Origin: Candidatus Polarisedimenticolia bacterium | Lineage (GTDB): Bacteria > Acidobacteriota > Polarisedimenticolia > Gp22-AA2 | Direction of reading: 5' to 3' | Assembly: GCA_036001465.1 (NCBI GenBank) | Contig: DASYUH010000020.1 | Coordinates: 1-43,207 of the forward strand | Length of the DNA: 43,207 nt | In this document: one piece after another, positions 9,281 through 17,552 of the stretch | Layout of the letters: the number at the start of each line of letters is the position of its first letter | How positions within the stretch are numbered: position 1 is the first letter of the stretch | The notes under the pieces: generated by a model | Databases searched by the model: none | Seen by the model: the letters and a program-made list of their open reading frames with translations, nothing else | Told to the model about the DNA's origin: nothing | Position numbers and translations under genes: made by a program

Positions 9281-10672
9281 GTGCCCACCGCACGCGCGCG
9301 TCGCACCATCCTCGTCTTTCTGATCATCCTCACGATCATCGTGGTCGCGCGCGTCGCCTCCTCCGCGGAGGGTGGCTCTCTCGCGCCCGAATGCGGACAG
9401 TCAGGGAGCGGGGACGCGGCTCCGGCGCAGGACCGGACCGGCCTGTTCCACCGCGCCCGGGTGGCCCTCTTCGATCCCTATGGCAAGGCGGCCCCCGCGC
9501 TCCGGGCCCTGGGGATCCAGAGCGAGACCTTCACCGCTTTCGAGGGGCTCGCCCTGTTTCGGGGCGACGTGATCGTCATCGGCCCGGGGGGATTCGCGCG
9601 CGGGCGCGAGGCGCTGGGGCCGATCCTCGCGGCGCGCGCCCGCTCCGGGATGCGCCTGTTGCTTCTGGAGCAGCCCTCACTCCCCGGCACGCTCAGCGAG
9701 GATCTGCGGCTGTGGCCCTCGTTCGCCCGTTCGGCGGACAGCACGGCGGTGTTCGCGGCGCACCATCCGGTCCTGCGCGGCGTCGCGCCCGCGAGCCACG
9801 CCGCCGGCGTCGCCGGCGCTCCGCGGGTCCGGCCCCTCCTGCCGCCGGCCCACGGGAATTTCCGGGTCATCGCCGGGATCCGGACGCGCAGCGGGACATC
9901 CTGGCAGGAGGGAGTGACCCTGCTCGAGGTCCCGATCGGCGAGGGCCTGGTGCTGGCCGCCCAGGAATCGCTCTGCTCCGACTTCGACCTGGACCCCGTG
10001 GCGCGGACGGTCCTTGCCAACACCCTGGCCTATCTCCTGGGAGAGCGACCCGTGCTGAAGAAGACGTTCATGTACGGCGGCTCTCCGGACGACCTCCCGG
10101 CCTGCCTTGCGCCCCTGGCTCCGGCCGCTGCCAGGGCCCCCCGCGACCTCGAGGGGGTCGAGGCGCTGCTCGTTCCGGGCGATTGGCGCGCCCCGCGCCT
10201 GTCCGGGACGCCGGGCCTGCCGCCGCTCGCCGAGATGGCCCGCTTCCTGCGCCAGGGAGGGACCGTCGTGCTCCTCAATCCCCAGCCGATGTCGGGGAAT
10301 TACCTGCGAGCCGTCACCGGCTTTCCGGTCTATTTCGAGTCATCCACCCCGTTCCGCCCGCATCTGGATCCGGACGCGGCCCTGTTCGAAGGGATCAGCT
10401 TCGACGACATCGACCCCCTGTGGCGCGATGGACGCCCGGAGTTCCGGCTGCGGAGCGCGGGCGACGCCGTGACGCCGGTGGTCATCGCCCCCGGCATCGC
10501 CCAGTACAGGGTCGGGCTGGGCACGCTCGTGGCGCTGACCCTTCCCGACGCCTCCGACTGTGCCGCGCCGCGCACGTCGAGTCTTCTGGCCCGGCTCCTC
10601 ACCAACCTGGGCGTCCCGCTCGACCACCGCCCCGGCATCGATCCCGAGGCCATCTCGCTCCTCGACGAGTAG
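9281..10672 (+). CDS. Membrane-anchored or secreted protein of unknown function
   Basis: This is a 463-residue protein with a basic N-terminus and one strong hydrophobic segment (ILVFLIILTIIVVARVA, about residues 10-26) that acts as signal peptide or anchor. The rest is periplasmic or extracellular. Two similar halves each carry alternating strand-helix stretches ending in a hydrophobic strand (GDVIVIGPGGFARGREAL, MRLLLLEQPSLPG; then VEALLVPGDWRAP, GTVVLLNPQP). This layout is like class-I glutamine-amidotransferase-type domains found at the ends of bacterial beta-galactosidases and DUF4350-type proteins, but I see no catalytic triad, so the link is weak. The GTG start has GGGAGGG six nucleotides upstream. 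A TATATT at 9222-9227 could be its -10. Downstream lies the MITE-like element. Confidence 0.75.
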   Translation: MPTARARRTILVFLIILTIIVVARVASSAEGGSLAPECGQSGSGDAAPAQDRTGLFHRARVALFDPYGKAAPALRALGIQSETFTAFEGLALFRGDVIVIGPGGFARGREALGPILAARARSGMRLLLLEQPSLPGTLSEDLRLWPSFARSADSTAVFAAHHPVLRGVAPASHAAGVAGAPRVRPLLPPAHGNFRVIAGIRTRSGTSWQEGVTLLEVPIGEGLVLAAQESLCSDFDLDPVARTVLANTLAYLLGERPVLKKTFMYGGSPDDLPACLAPLAPAAARAPRDLEGVEALLVPGDWRAPRLSGTPGLPPLAEMARFLRQGGTVVLLNPQPMSGNYLRAVTGFPVYFESSTPFRPHLDPDAALFEGISFDDIDPLWRDGRPEFRLRSAGDAVTPVVIAPGIAQYRVGLGTLVALTLPDASDCAAPRTSSLLARLLTNLGVPLDHRPGIDPEAISLLDE

Positions 10673-10688
10673 AGGCCGGCGGAACCCC

Positions 10689-10699
10689 GTATAATCCGC
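10689..10699 (+). repeat. Left 11-bp direct repeat (possible target-site duplication)
   Basis: GTATAATCCGC directly abuts the outer end of the left inverted repeat. The same 11 bases occur at 10915-10925, directly outside the right inverted repeat. Confidence 0.7.
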
Positions 10700-10914
10700 A
10701 TAGTGGCGCTCAGAGTGTGGAAACGACCATCACCAGCTCGACGGCTGCCCGGGCCATGTCATCCAGTTATCAAGCTTCAAGCCAGCCCCCACCTCAAGCT
10801 GCAGCCGGGTTTGGCAGGCGACATCCCCTCGCACCGCGTTCGCGGATGAACACTTGACCGCGACCAGCTCCTGCCCGTGAACGGGTCTCTTCTCCACACT
10901 CTCGGCGCCACTAT
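10700..10914. mobile_element. 215-bp MITE-like element with 22-bp terminal inverted repeats
   Basis: The ends are imperfect inverted repeats of 22 bp matching at 20 positions. The left arm (10700-10721) reads ATAGTGGCGC, two or three variable bases, then GAGTGTGGA; the right arm (10893-10914) is its complement. Outside both arms lies the identical 11-bp sequence GTATAATCCGC. The interior codes for no recognisable transposase, so the element would be non-autonomous. Its right end sits immediately before the TATAAT that should drive the TolB-PHP gene, so the duplicated target contains a -10 box. A caution is that the right flank continues with GCCCTCGGAGTGTG, which partly resembles the inner part of the arm. 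A local duplication history is therefore an alternative to transposition. Confidence 0.6.
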
Positions 10915-10925
10915 GTATAATCCGC
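10915..10925 (+). repeat. Right 11-bp direct repeat containing a -10 box
   Basis: This is the second copy of GTATAATCCGC. TATAAT at 10916-10921, preceded by TG (TATGTATAAT), makes an extended -10 for the gene starting at 10955. The predicted leader is about 27 nt. Confidence 0.6.
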
Positions 10926-10954
10926 GCCCTCGGAGTGTGTTCGAGGACGCGCCC

Positions 10955-13516
10955 ATGAGATGCACCGCAAAGAGTTTCGGATGGTTGGCCGCCGCGATCC
11001 TGTTCACGGTGATCGGGACCCCGATCGCCGCCAGACAGAGCTCGGAGGTCCGCGAAATCGTCCTGAAGCAGATCCAGCTGCCGCATCATTACTACTATCG
11101 CGAGATGTACCTGCCGCAGGCGACGACCGGACCCGGCTCGGTCGCCTGGTCCCCCGACGGCGCCGAGCTCGTCTACTCGATGCAGGGGTCCCTCTGGCGG
11201 CAGCGCCTGGGCACGAAGGAGGCCCGCCAGGTCACCTCGGGCCCCGGCTACGATTACCAGCCGGACTGGTCCCCCGACGGGCGGTTCATCGCCTTTGCCT
11301 CGTACCGGGACGACGCCGTCGAGCTCTGGCTCCTCGACACCAGGACCGGCCAGACGCGACCGATCACCCGGAACGGAGCGGTCAACGTCGAGCCGCGCTT
11401 CTCCCCCGACGGCCGGCGCATCGCCTTTGTCTCCACCGTCTTCAACAGGAGATTCCACGTCCACACCGTCACCCTGGACGATCAGGGGGAGCCCGGTGCG
11501 TTCGAGCGGCTGACGGAGGACCACGAGAGCGGGCTGCCGCGCTATTACTACCATCCGTTCGACCATTACATTTCTCCGTCGTGGTCGCCCGACGGCAAGG
11601 AGATCGTCCTCGTCTCCAACCGCGGCCACATCTGGGGGACCGGAGGCCTGTTCAGGATCAAGGCCAGTCCCGGGTCGGAGCTGCGCCCGATCCACGACGA
11701 GGAGACCACCTGGAAGGCCAGGCCCGACTGGTCGCCCGACGGCCGTCGAATCGTCTACAGCTCGTACCTGGGAGGCCAGTGGAACCAGCTCTGGCTCATG
11801 ACCGACGAGGGGGGGGACGTGCTGCCACTCACCTACGGCGATTTCGACGCCACCTCGCCGCGCTGGTCGCGGGACGGGCGGCGCATCGCGTTCATCTCGA
11901 ACCAGGACGGCAACACCTCTCTGTGGACCATCGAGATTCCCGGCGGCCGGCGCGAGCGCGTGGAGCCGCGCGACCGGCGCTACCTGGGCCCGGTCGGCCG
12001 CGTGAAGCTCGCCATCCTCGACGCCCGGACCGGCCGGCCCGTCCCGGCCAGGGTGTCGGTGACCGGGCCGGACGGACGGGCCTTCGCTCCCGACGACGCC
12101 TGGCGGCATGCCGATGAGGCGTTCGACCGGTCGCGGAGCAGGTACGAGTACAGCTATTTCCACACGAACGGGAGCTCGGAGGTGGTGGTCCCGGCCGGCC
12201 CGGTGACGATCGAGATCATCAGGGGTCTGGAGCACCGTCCGGTCGTGAAGCAGGTGACGGTCCCCGCCGGCGGCACCGTGCCGGTGCGCGCCACGCTCCA
12301 GAGGATCGCCGACATGCCGTCCCGGGGTTTCTACAGCGGCGACCTGCACGTCCACATGAACTACGGCGGCACCTATCGAAACACCCCCAAGGGGCTGGCG
12401 TTCCAGGGGCGGGCCGAAGATCTGGCGGTGATTGAAAACCTCGTGGTCAACAAGGAGCAGCGCATCCCGGACATCGCCTACTTCCCCGCCCGGCCCGCCC
12501 CTCCGTGGAACGAGGGGACGCTGGTGGTCCACGGGCAGGAATACCACACCAGCTTCTGGGGCCACACGGCGATCCTCGGGCCGCGCGACTACTTCCTGAT
12601 GCCGGCGTACGCCGCCTACGCGAACACGCCCGCCGGAAGCCCCTACCCGAACAATCCCGCCGTCTTCGACCTGGCGCACGGGCAGGGCGCCCTGACCGGC
12701 TACGTTCACCCGTTCGACGCCCCTCCCGATCCCGCCAGGATGGAGGAGCCGCTCACGCACGACCTTCCTGTCGCCGCGGCGCTCGGCAAGGTCGACTACT
12801 TCGAGGTGGTCGGCTTCAGCGACCACCTCGCCACGTCGACGGTCTGGTACCGCCTGCTCAACTGCGGCCTGCGGCTCCCGGCCGGCGCCGGCACCGATGC
12901 GATGGCGAACTACGCCTCGCTGCGCGGCCCGGTGGGCGTGGATCGGGTCTACGTGAAGACCGGGGGACGGCCCGATCACGCGGCGTGGCTCCGCGGCATC
13001 CGGAGCGGCAGGACGTTCGCGACCAACGGGCCGCTCCTGGAGTTTTCCCTCGGCGGCAAGGGACCGGGGGACGATCTGCAATTGCCGGACGGAGCGCACA
13101 GCGTCCAGGCGCGCGTCTCCCTCCGGTCGATCGTCCCGGTCGACCGGCTGGAGATCGTCGGGAACGGGCGCGTGGTGGCCGATCTGCCGCTTACGGGAGA
13201 CCGGACGTCCGCCGCGGCGACCCATGATCTCTCCGTCACGGCCAGCGGCTGGTACGTGCTGCGCGCCTACGCGGCGCACCCGGAGCACCCGATCCTGGAC
13301 ATCTATCCGTTCGGGACGACGAGCCCCGTCTACGTGAGGGTGGGACACGGCAAGGTCCGGTCGCCCGACGACGCAGGCTATTTCCTCGCCTGGATCGATC
13401 GTCTGGAGAAGGCGGCCCGCGAGCACCGGGGCTGGAACACCGAGGCGGAGAAAGCCTCCGTCCTGGGCGACTTCGCCAGGGCGCGGGAGTTCTACCTGGC
13501 GCAGATCACTCCGTGA
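10955..13516 (+). CDS. Secreted TolB-type propeller fused to a CehA/McbA-like PHP metallohydrolase
   Basis: The product is 853 residues with a signal peptide (SFGWLAAAILFTVIGTPIAA, cleaved near residue 27). Residues from about 60 to 330 hold six PD40/WD40-like strands of the form WSPDG (QPDWSPDGRFIAFAS, EPRFSPDGRRIAFVS, SPSWSPDGKEIVLVS and others), which build a TolB-like propeller. A carboxypeptidase-regulatory-like beta domain follows (LAILDARTGRPVPARV). The C-terminal half is a PHP-type metallohydrolase: YSGDLHVHMNYGG, VVHGQEYHT, GYVHPFDAP and FSDHLATSTVW carry the metal-binding His and Asp residues, and PAGAGTDAMANY follows. CehA/McbA relatives hydrolyse ester or carbamate-type bonds; the substrate here is unknown. 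The in-frame ATG at 10877 lies inside the inserted element, so the start after the TATAAT was chosen. It overlaps the convergent acvB by 11 bp. Confidence 0.88.
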   Translation: MRCTAKSFGWLAAAILFTVIGTPIAARQSSEVREIVLKQIQLPHHYYYREMYLPQATTGPGSVAWSPDGAELVYSMQGSLWRQRLGTKEARQVTSGPGYDYQPDWSPDGRFIAFASYRDDAVELWLLDTRTGQTRPITRNGAVNVEPRFSPDGRRIAFVSTVFNRRFHVHTVTLDDQGEPGAFERLTEDHESGLPRYYYHPFDHYISPSWSPDGKEIVLVSNRGHIWGTGGLFRIKASPGSELRPIHDEETTWKARPDWSPDGRRIVYSSYLGGQWNQLWLMTDEGGDVLPLTYGDFDATSPRWSRDGRRIAFISNQDGNTSLWTIEIPGGRRERVEPRDRRYLGPVGRVKLAILDARTGRPVPARVSVTGPDGRAFAPDDAWRHADEAFDRSRSRYEYSYFHTNGSSEVVVPAGPVTIEIIRGLEHRPVVKQVTVPAGGTVPVRATLQRIADMPSRGFYSGDLHVHMNYGGTYRNTPKGLAFQGRAEDLAVIENLVVNKEQRIPDIAYFPARPAPPWNEGTLVVHGQEYHTSFWGHTAILGPRDYFLMPAYAAYANTPAGSPYPNNPAVFDLAHGQGALTGYVHPFDAPPDPARMEEPLTHDLPVAAALGKVDYFEVVGFSDHLATSTVWYRLLNCGLRLPAGAGTDAMANYASLRGPVGVDRVYVKTGGRPDHAAWLRGIRSGRTFATNGPLLEFSLGGKGPGDDLQLPDGAHSVQARVSLRSIVPVDRLEIVGNGRVVADLPLTGDRTSAAATHDLSVTASGWYVLRAYAAHPEHPILDIYPFGTTSPVYVRVGHGKVRSPDDAGYFLAWIDRLEKAAREHRGWNTEAEKASVLGDFARAREFYLAQITP

Positions 13517-13518
13517 TC
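13504..13518. other. Small palindrome holding both convergent stop codons
   Basis: GATCAC-TCC-GTGATC, a six-bp perfect stem with a three-nt loop, contains the stop of the TolB-PHP gene (TGA, 13514-13516) and of acvB (TGA on the minus strand, 13508-13506). There is no T run. It might slow polymerase in both directions but is too short to call a terminator. Confidence 0.35.
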
Positions 13519-14969
13519 GCCGCGGCCGGAGCGTCGGCCGCGGGCGCCAGGAGCCTGCCCACGAACGCCGCGCAGGCGTCGCCGACCTTGCGGTAGTCGC
13601 CGCCGAAGTGATGCGCCCCGGGCAGGGTCACCATCTCCACCCCGGCGCCACCGCGCAGGGCCGGGCAGATCGACTCGTCCTCCTTCTCCCCCGAAACGCA
13701 GAGCAGCGGCAGCTGCCCGAGGGCGCGAGCGTGGTCGACGACCTTGTGGGGCGTCGGCTTCTCCTTCGTCCGCAGCCAGTCGAGAACGCTCACCTCGAAG
13801 GAGGCGTTCGGGCCGGGGCCGACCAGGATCAGCCCCGCGAACCGCCCCGCGAATTCGCTCCGATCGAGCACCACCGGCATCACCTCGGCCCCGAACGAAT
13901 AGCCGCCGGCGAAGAGCGGCAGCCCGCGGGGACGGCAGGCCGCGACGAGCCGCTCCAGGTCGGCGGCGACCCGGTCCGGCGGCTTCTCGCTCCAGAAATA
14001 CTTCAGGGTGTTGAGGGCCACGGTGGAGACGCCGCGCTCCGCGAGGCCGTCGACGATGGCGCGGTCGAGGTTCGACCATCCGCCGTCCCCCGAGATGAAA
14101 AAGAAGAATCCGCGGGGCCTTTCGACGAGGCGCAGCTCGAGAGGCAGGTCCAGCGACTCCAGCTGCGCCTCGAGGCCCGGGTCGCCCGCCACGCGCTTCG
14201 GCTTCGGCGCGGCCCCGGGCCCGCCGGAAGCGCGCAGGATCTCCGCGAGGCCGCGATCGAACGCTTCGCCCCACTTCCCGGAGTTTCCGTAGCCGTGCCC
14301 CACTCCGGGGAGCAGGGACACGCGCGCCCCGCGCACGCCGTCCGCGAAGGATCGGGTCGCCTCCGGACGGCAGACGACGTCCTGCGCGCCCTGCAGGATC
14401 TCCCATGTGGAGTCCAGCTCCTCGACGGGGGCCACGTCGGCCTCTCTCTTCTTGGAGTCGTAGAGCGGCCGGAAGCGATCGTGGGAGCAGAGGGGCGGGA
14501 CGCCCGTCAGGTCGGGGCAGAACCCCAGGCTCATGCCGCCCGAAAAGCTTTCCGGCGAGGCCGCGAGGGCCGCGTAGACCAGCGTGGCGCCGCTCGAGTA
14601 GCCGACCAGGGCAGGCCGCGTGTAGGCGGGGAATCGCACCTGCTTCTCGAGCGCCTGGCCGATCCTCTCGAGATCGCCGGCCGGATACCAGCACGACGGG
14701 GCGGCGGTCAGCGCGGCGTGGCGCAGGCGCGGATAGGACAGCCCCGCGACCACCGCGGCCCCGCCGGCGGCGGCGCGGCGCGCCATCTCGACGACCCCCC
14801 GGTTCCACCCGCCGTCGCCGCTGAGGAACAGGACGACCCGGTCGGGCCGCCCGGCCGGCACGTAGACCTTCGAGTCGCCGACGAGCGGCAGCCGGAGCGC
14901 GATCTCGCGGACCGCGGCCTGCGGCGGCGACCCGGCGGCGAGAAGCGCGGCGAGCGCCGCAGCCATCAT
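13506..14969 (-). CDS. acvB: AcvB/VirJ family periplasmic protein
   Basis: This is a 487-residue exported protein with two related alpha/beta-hydrolase-like halves. A signal peptide (MMAAALAALLAAGSPPQA) is followed by VLFLSGDGGWNRG, the nucleophile elbow GYSSG and a GVGHGYGNSG histidine region. The second, VirJ-type half has FFFFISGDGGWSNLD, GGYSFG and LPGAHHFGGDY. In Rhizobium and Agrobacterium acvB/atvA lies directly after lpiA, and AcvB has been reported to hydrolyse lysyl-phosphatidylglycerol; the same order is seen here. The start overlaps the upstream stop as ATGA, with GGAGG just before, so translation is coupled. The reading frame extends upstream to about 19037, but only as a shadow. 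The two GYSxG sites suggest both halves could be catalytic. Confidence 0.9.
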   Translation of the reverse strand: MMAAALAALLAAGSPPQAAVREIALRLPLVGDSKVYVPAGRPDRVVLFLSGDGGWNRGVVEMARRAAAGGAAVVAGLSYPRLRHAALTAAPSCWYPAGDLERIGQALEKQVRFPAYTRPALVGYSSGATLVYAALAASPESFSGGMSLGFCPDLTGVPPLCSHDRFRPLYDSKKREADVAPVEELDSTWEILQGAQDVVCRPEATRSFADGVRGARVSLLPGVGHGYGNSGKWGEAFDRGLAEILRASGGPGAAPKPKRVAGDPGLEAQLESLDLPLELRLVERPRGFFFFISGDGGWSNLDRAIVDGLAERGVSTVALNTLKYFWSEKPPDRVAADLERLVAACRPRGLPLFAGGYSFGAEVMPVVLDRSEFAGRFAGLILVGPGPNASFEVSVLDWLRTKEKPTPHKVVDHARALGQLPLLCVSGEKEDESICPALRGGAGVEMVTLPGAHHFGGDYRKVGDACAAFVGRLLAPAADAPAAAITE

Positions 14970-17497
14970 GCGGTCCCCCTCCTTCGTTGAATGACCGAGC
15001 GCCAGCCGCCGGCGATCAGGACCGACACCTGCGCCACGGCGAGAGGCCACTCCCAGAATCCGGGGTACGCCATGTAGCGCGGAACCCAGGTCGGGTGGAA
15101 CTTGGCCTTGTAGGCCCTGAGGCCCTGGAAATTGTAGAGCCCCTCTCCGTGCCGGAACAGGAGATGGGCCAGCCGCTCTCCCAGGCGCGCCCCACTCGAC
15201 TCTCCGACGGACGCCAGCGGGGCCATTCCCAGATTGAAGGTCTCGTACCCTTCCTGCTCGCCCCAGAGAAGGAGGCGGGCGAACAGGTAGTCCATCACGC
15301 CTTCGGGGGCCTGGCGTGAATGACGCATCAGGTCGATCGACAGCTCCTTCCTGCCGGGTCCCGGCAGGAGGTTGGCGAAGGCGACCGGCCTGCCCCGGGG
15401 ATCGCACACGAGCGCGCAGGGGAAACGGGCCATGTAGGCGTCGCTCCAGGCTCCGATCGAGAACTGCTTCTCCCGCGCTTCCTTGCTCTTCAGCCAGGCG
15501 TCGGAGATGGATCTCAGCTCCTCCATGCGCCGCACCACCTCGTCCGGCGGAACCACGGTGAACGAGAAGCCTTCGCGCTCCTCGACGCGGTTGACGGCAT
15601 GCCGGAAGTGTTTCCAGCGCGCCCCCTCCAGGCTGAATCCCCGGAGGGGGATGATCGCCTCCTCGCCGAGCTTGAAGAAGGAGAAGCCGTGGTCGTGCAG
15701 GAGCGGCAGCCAGTGCGGGGCGATCTGGTAGAAGACCAGCCGCCGGTCCATCTCCTGCGCCCGCGCCATCAGCGCCTCGAGGAAATCGCGCTCCTCCCCG
15801 CCCGGCACGGTCGGATCGCTGAACACCACGAGGTACGCTCCCACCACGCGGTAGGCGCAGAAGGCACGATCCTCCAGAAAGAAGAACGACTTGTCCCCCG
15901 AGGCGATCATGAGGGGGGTCGTCCCCGATCCGCGCTCCTGGTGGATGCGAACGGCGCGCGCGATCTCCTCCGGGGCGGGCGCCTCGAAACGGGCCGGCAC
16001 GCGGAGCCCGACGTACAGCAGGATGGCGACGGTCGAAAACCCCAGAACCGCCAGCGAGCGCAGAAAGCGGGCCGCCTGATCCGCGTGGCCGGCGAAGCCG
16101 AAGGTCCACCAGAGCGCATGCTCGTAGGGGACGGAGGCCTGCGAGCCGAACCCGACGAAGGCGAAGATCGCGACCGCCAGGACGGCGATGCCGATCGCCG
16201 TCCAGCCGAGCCAGGGGGCGCGCCCCTCCCTCTTGAACAGGGCGCCCTGCGACCAGGTGACGCCGCCCAGGGCGAACAGGATGACCGCCTCTTCGTAATC
16301 CAGCCCCTTGAGAAGGGCGATCAGCCCGGCGACGAGGAGGACCGCCACGGTGACCCGCTGGGCCTCGCGGTAGCCGCGCGCCACGCCGCGCGCCAGGAGA
16401 AGCAGCGCGAGCCCCGTGGCCGCACCCGCCAGGTGCGACAGCTCGACGACTCCCACGGGCACCCAGCGTTCCAGGATCCGCAGGCGGTGCGCCAGCGCGG
16501 GCGACGCCGTGCTGGCGAGCATGATGGCGCCGCCTCCGCCGATCAGGATAGCCAGGATCGAGGGGACCGGGCGGAGCCAGCGCGCTCCCGCCCGGGCGCC
16601 GCGCACGAGGAGCGCCAGGCAGGCAAGAAGCCACGGCGCCAGGTAGTACGTCGCGCGATACGCGATCAGGGCGGCTCCGGCCGAGGCGGGACCGACCGGC
16701 AGGCGCGCCAGCCAGAAGGCATCGGCGCTGCCCAGGCCGCCCGGCAGGAGCGACGCCGCGCCGATCAGCTGACCCGTGAAGAACGCCCGGACGACCGGCA
16801 CCAGGCCGGCCGGCTCTCCGGTGGCGCGCACCAGCGCGGCGAAGACCGCCGCGGCCACGACCCAGTCGAGAAACGCCACGGCGAACAGGGCCGCCCAGGT
16901 CCGGCCCCCGCGCGCCAGCCAGCGCGGCGTGCCAGGATGGCGGCCGATGCGCCCGAGCAGGGCCGCGAACAGCGCCAGGATCAGGAGCGCGCCGGCCGGA
17001 GCCAGGAGGGGCGGCAGGAGCCAGACGCTCACCAGGCAGGCCAGGAGCGCGGAAGAGAAGGCGGTGATGTTGGCGACGATGGCGGCGCTGAGGACGGCGG
17101 CATCGACGGCGTAGGGCCGGTAGAGCAGGAATCGGATGGCGTTCCCCGCGATCGGGCCGAGAGTCAGGAAGTTGCTCCAGGCGAAGGCGAGCGTCCCGAA
17201 GATCCAGCGGACGGCGCGGGGCACGTGCGTCCCGCGGAGAGTGATCAGGTCGTAGCAGCCCAGAAGCGCGAAATTCAGGGCGGTCAGGCCGGCGGCGACG
17301 GCCAGCCAGCGGCCCGACAGGGAGCGGAGCGCCTGGCGGACCTGGAGGAAATCGATCCGGCGGAGCTCCTCCCAGCCGATGACCAGGACGGCCCCGGCCA
17401 GCAGGATCGGCCACCATCGGCCGGCGCTGCCCAGGACTCGCAGGGCGAGGATGCCGGCCCTGCCGCGCCCGACCCGCTCGGGGATCCGCTGCTGCAT
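14966..17497 (-). CDS. mprF: Aminoacyl-phosphatidylglycerol synthase/flippase, MprF/LpiA family
   Basis: This bifunctional membrane enzyme transfers an amino acid from aminoacyl-tRNA to phosphatidylglycerol and flips the product. It makes the surface less anionic, which protects against cationic peptides and acid. At 843 residues it has the family's usual length. Residues 25 to about 510 are a dense set of membrane helices (flippase). The cytosolic C-terminal third is the DUF2156 GNAT-like transferase, with SGDKSFFFLEDRAFCAYRVV, DPRGRPVAFANLLPGP, a DLMRHS motif and GLYNFQGLRAYKAKFHPTW. The ATG lies 8 nt after TATACT with no Shine-Dalgarno, so it is predicted leaderless. It forms an operon with acvB (ATGA overlap), as lpiA-acvB does in rhizobia, and is divergent from an ArnT-like gene. 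The amino acid used cannot be read from sequence. Confidence 0.93.
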   Translation of the reverse strand: MQQRIPERVGRGRAGILALRVLGSAGRWWPILLAGAVLVIGWEELRRIDFLQVRQALRSLSGRWLAVAAGLTALNFALLGCYDLITLRGTHVPRAVRWIFGTLAFAWSNFLTLGPIAGNAIRFLLYRPYAVDAAVLSAAIVANITAFSSALLACLVSVWLLPPLLAPAGALLILALFAALLGRIGRHPGTPRWLARGGRTWAALFAVAFLDWVVAAAVFAALVRATGEPAGLVPVVRAFFTGQLIGAASLLPGGLGSADAFWLARLPVGPASAGAALIAYRATYYLAPWLLACLALLVRGARAGARWLRPVPSILAILIGGGGAIMLASTASPALAHRLRILERWVPVGVVELSHLAGAATGLALLLLARGVARGYREAQRVTVAVLLVAGLIALLKGLDYEEAVILFALGGVTWSQGALFKREGRAPWLGWTAIGIAVLAVAIFAFVGFGSQASVPYEHALWWTFGFAGHADQAARFLRSLAVLGFSTVAILLYVGLRVPARFEAPAPEEIARAVRIHQERGSGTTPLMIASGDKSFFFLEDRAFCAYRVVGAYLVVFSDPTVPGGEERDFLEALMARAQEMDRRLVFYQIAPHWLPLLHDHGFSFFKLGEEAIIPLRGFSLEGARWKHFRHAVNRVEEREGFSFTVVPPDEVVRRMEELRSISDAWLKSKEAREKQFSIGAWSDAYMARFPCALVCDPRGRPVAFANLLPGPGRKELSIDLMRHSRQAPEGVMDYLFARLLLWGEQEGYETFNLGMAPLASVGESSGARLGERLAHLLFRHGEGLYNFQGLRAYKAKFHPTWVPRYMAYPGFWEWPLAVAQVSVLIAGGWRSVIQRRRGTA

Positions 17498-17505
17498 GGC
17501 GCGAG

Positions 17506-17511
17506 AGTATA
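17506..17511 (-). promoter_or_regulatory. -10 hexamer TATACT of the mprF-acvB operon, leaderless type
   Basis: TATACT on the minus strand is followed by CTCGCGCC (8 nt) and the ATG of mprF at 17497. No Shine-Dalgarno is present. Confidence 0.5.
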
Positions 17512-17552
17512 GAATGGCGAAGGACTATGGGCGGCACTATCCTCGTACTGTC

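Noticed and set aside
10730-13426. 898-residue open frame on the minus strand opposite the TolB-PHP gene
   Set aside because: Low-complexity Arg/Val/Gly/Asp composition with no motif. It is the antisense shadow of a well-supported gene in high-GC DNA.
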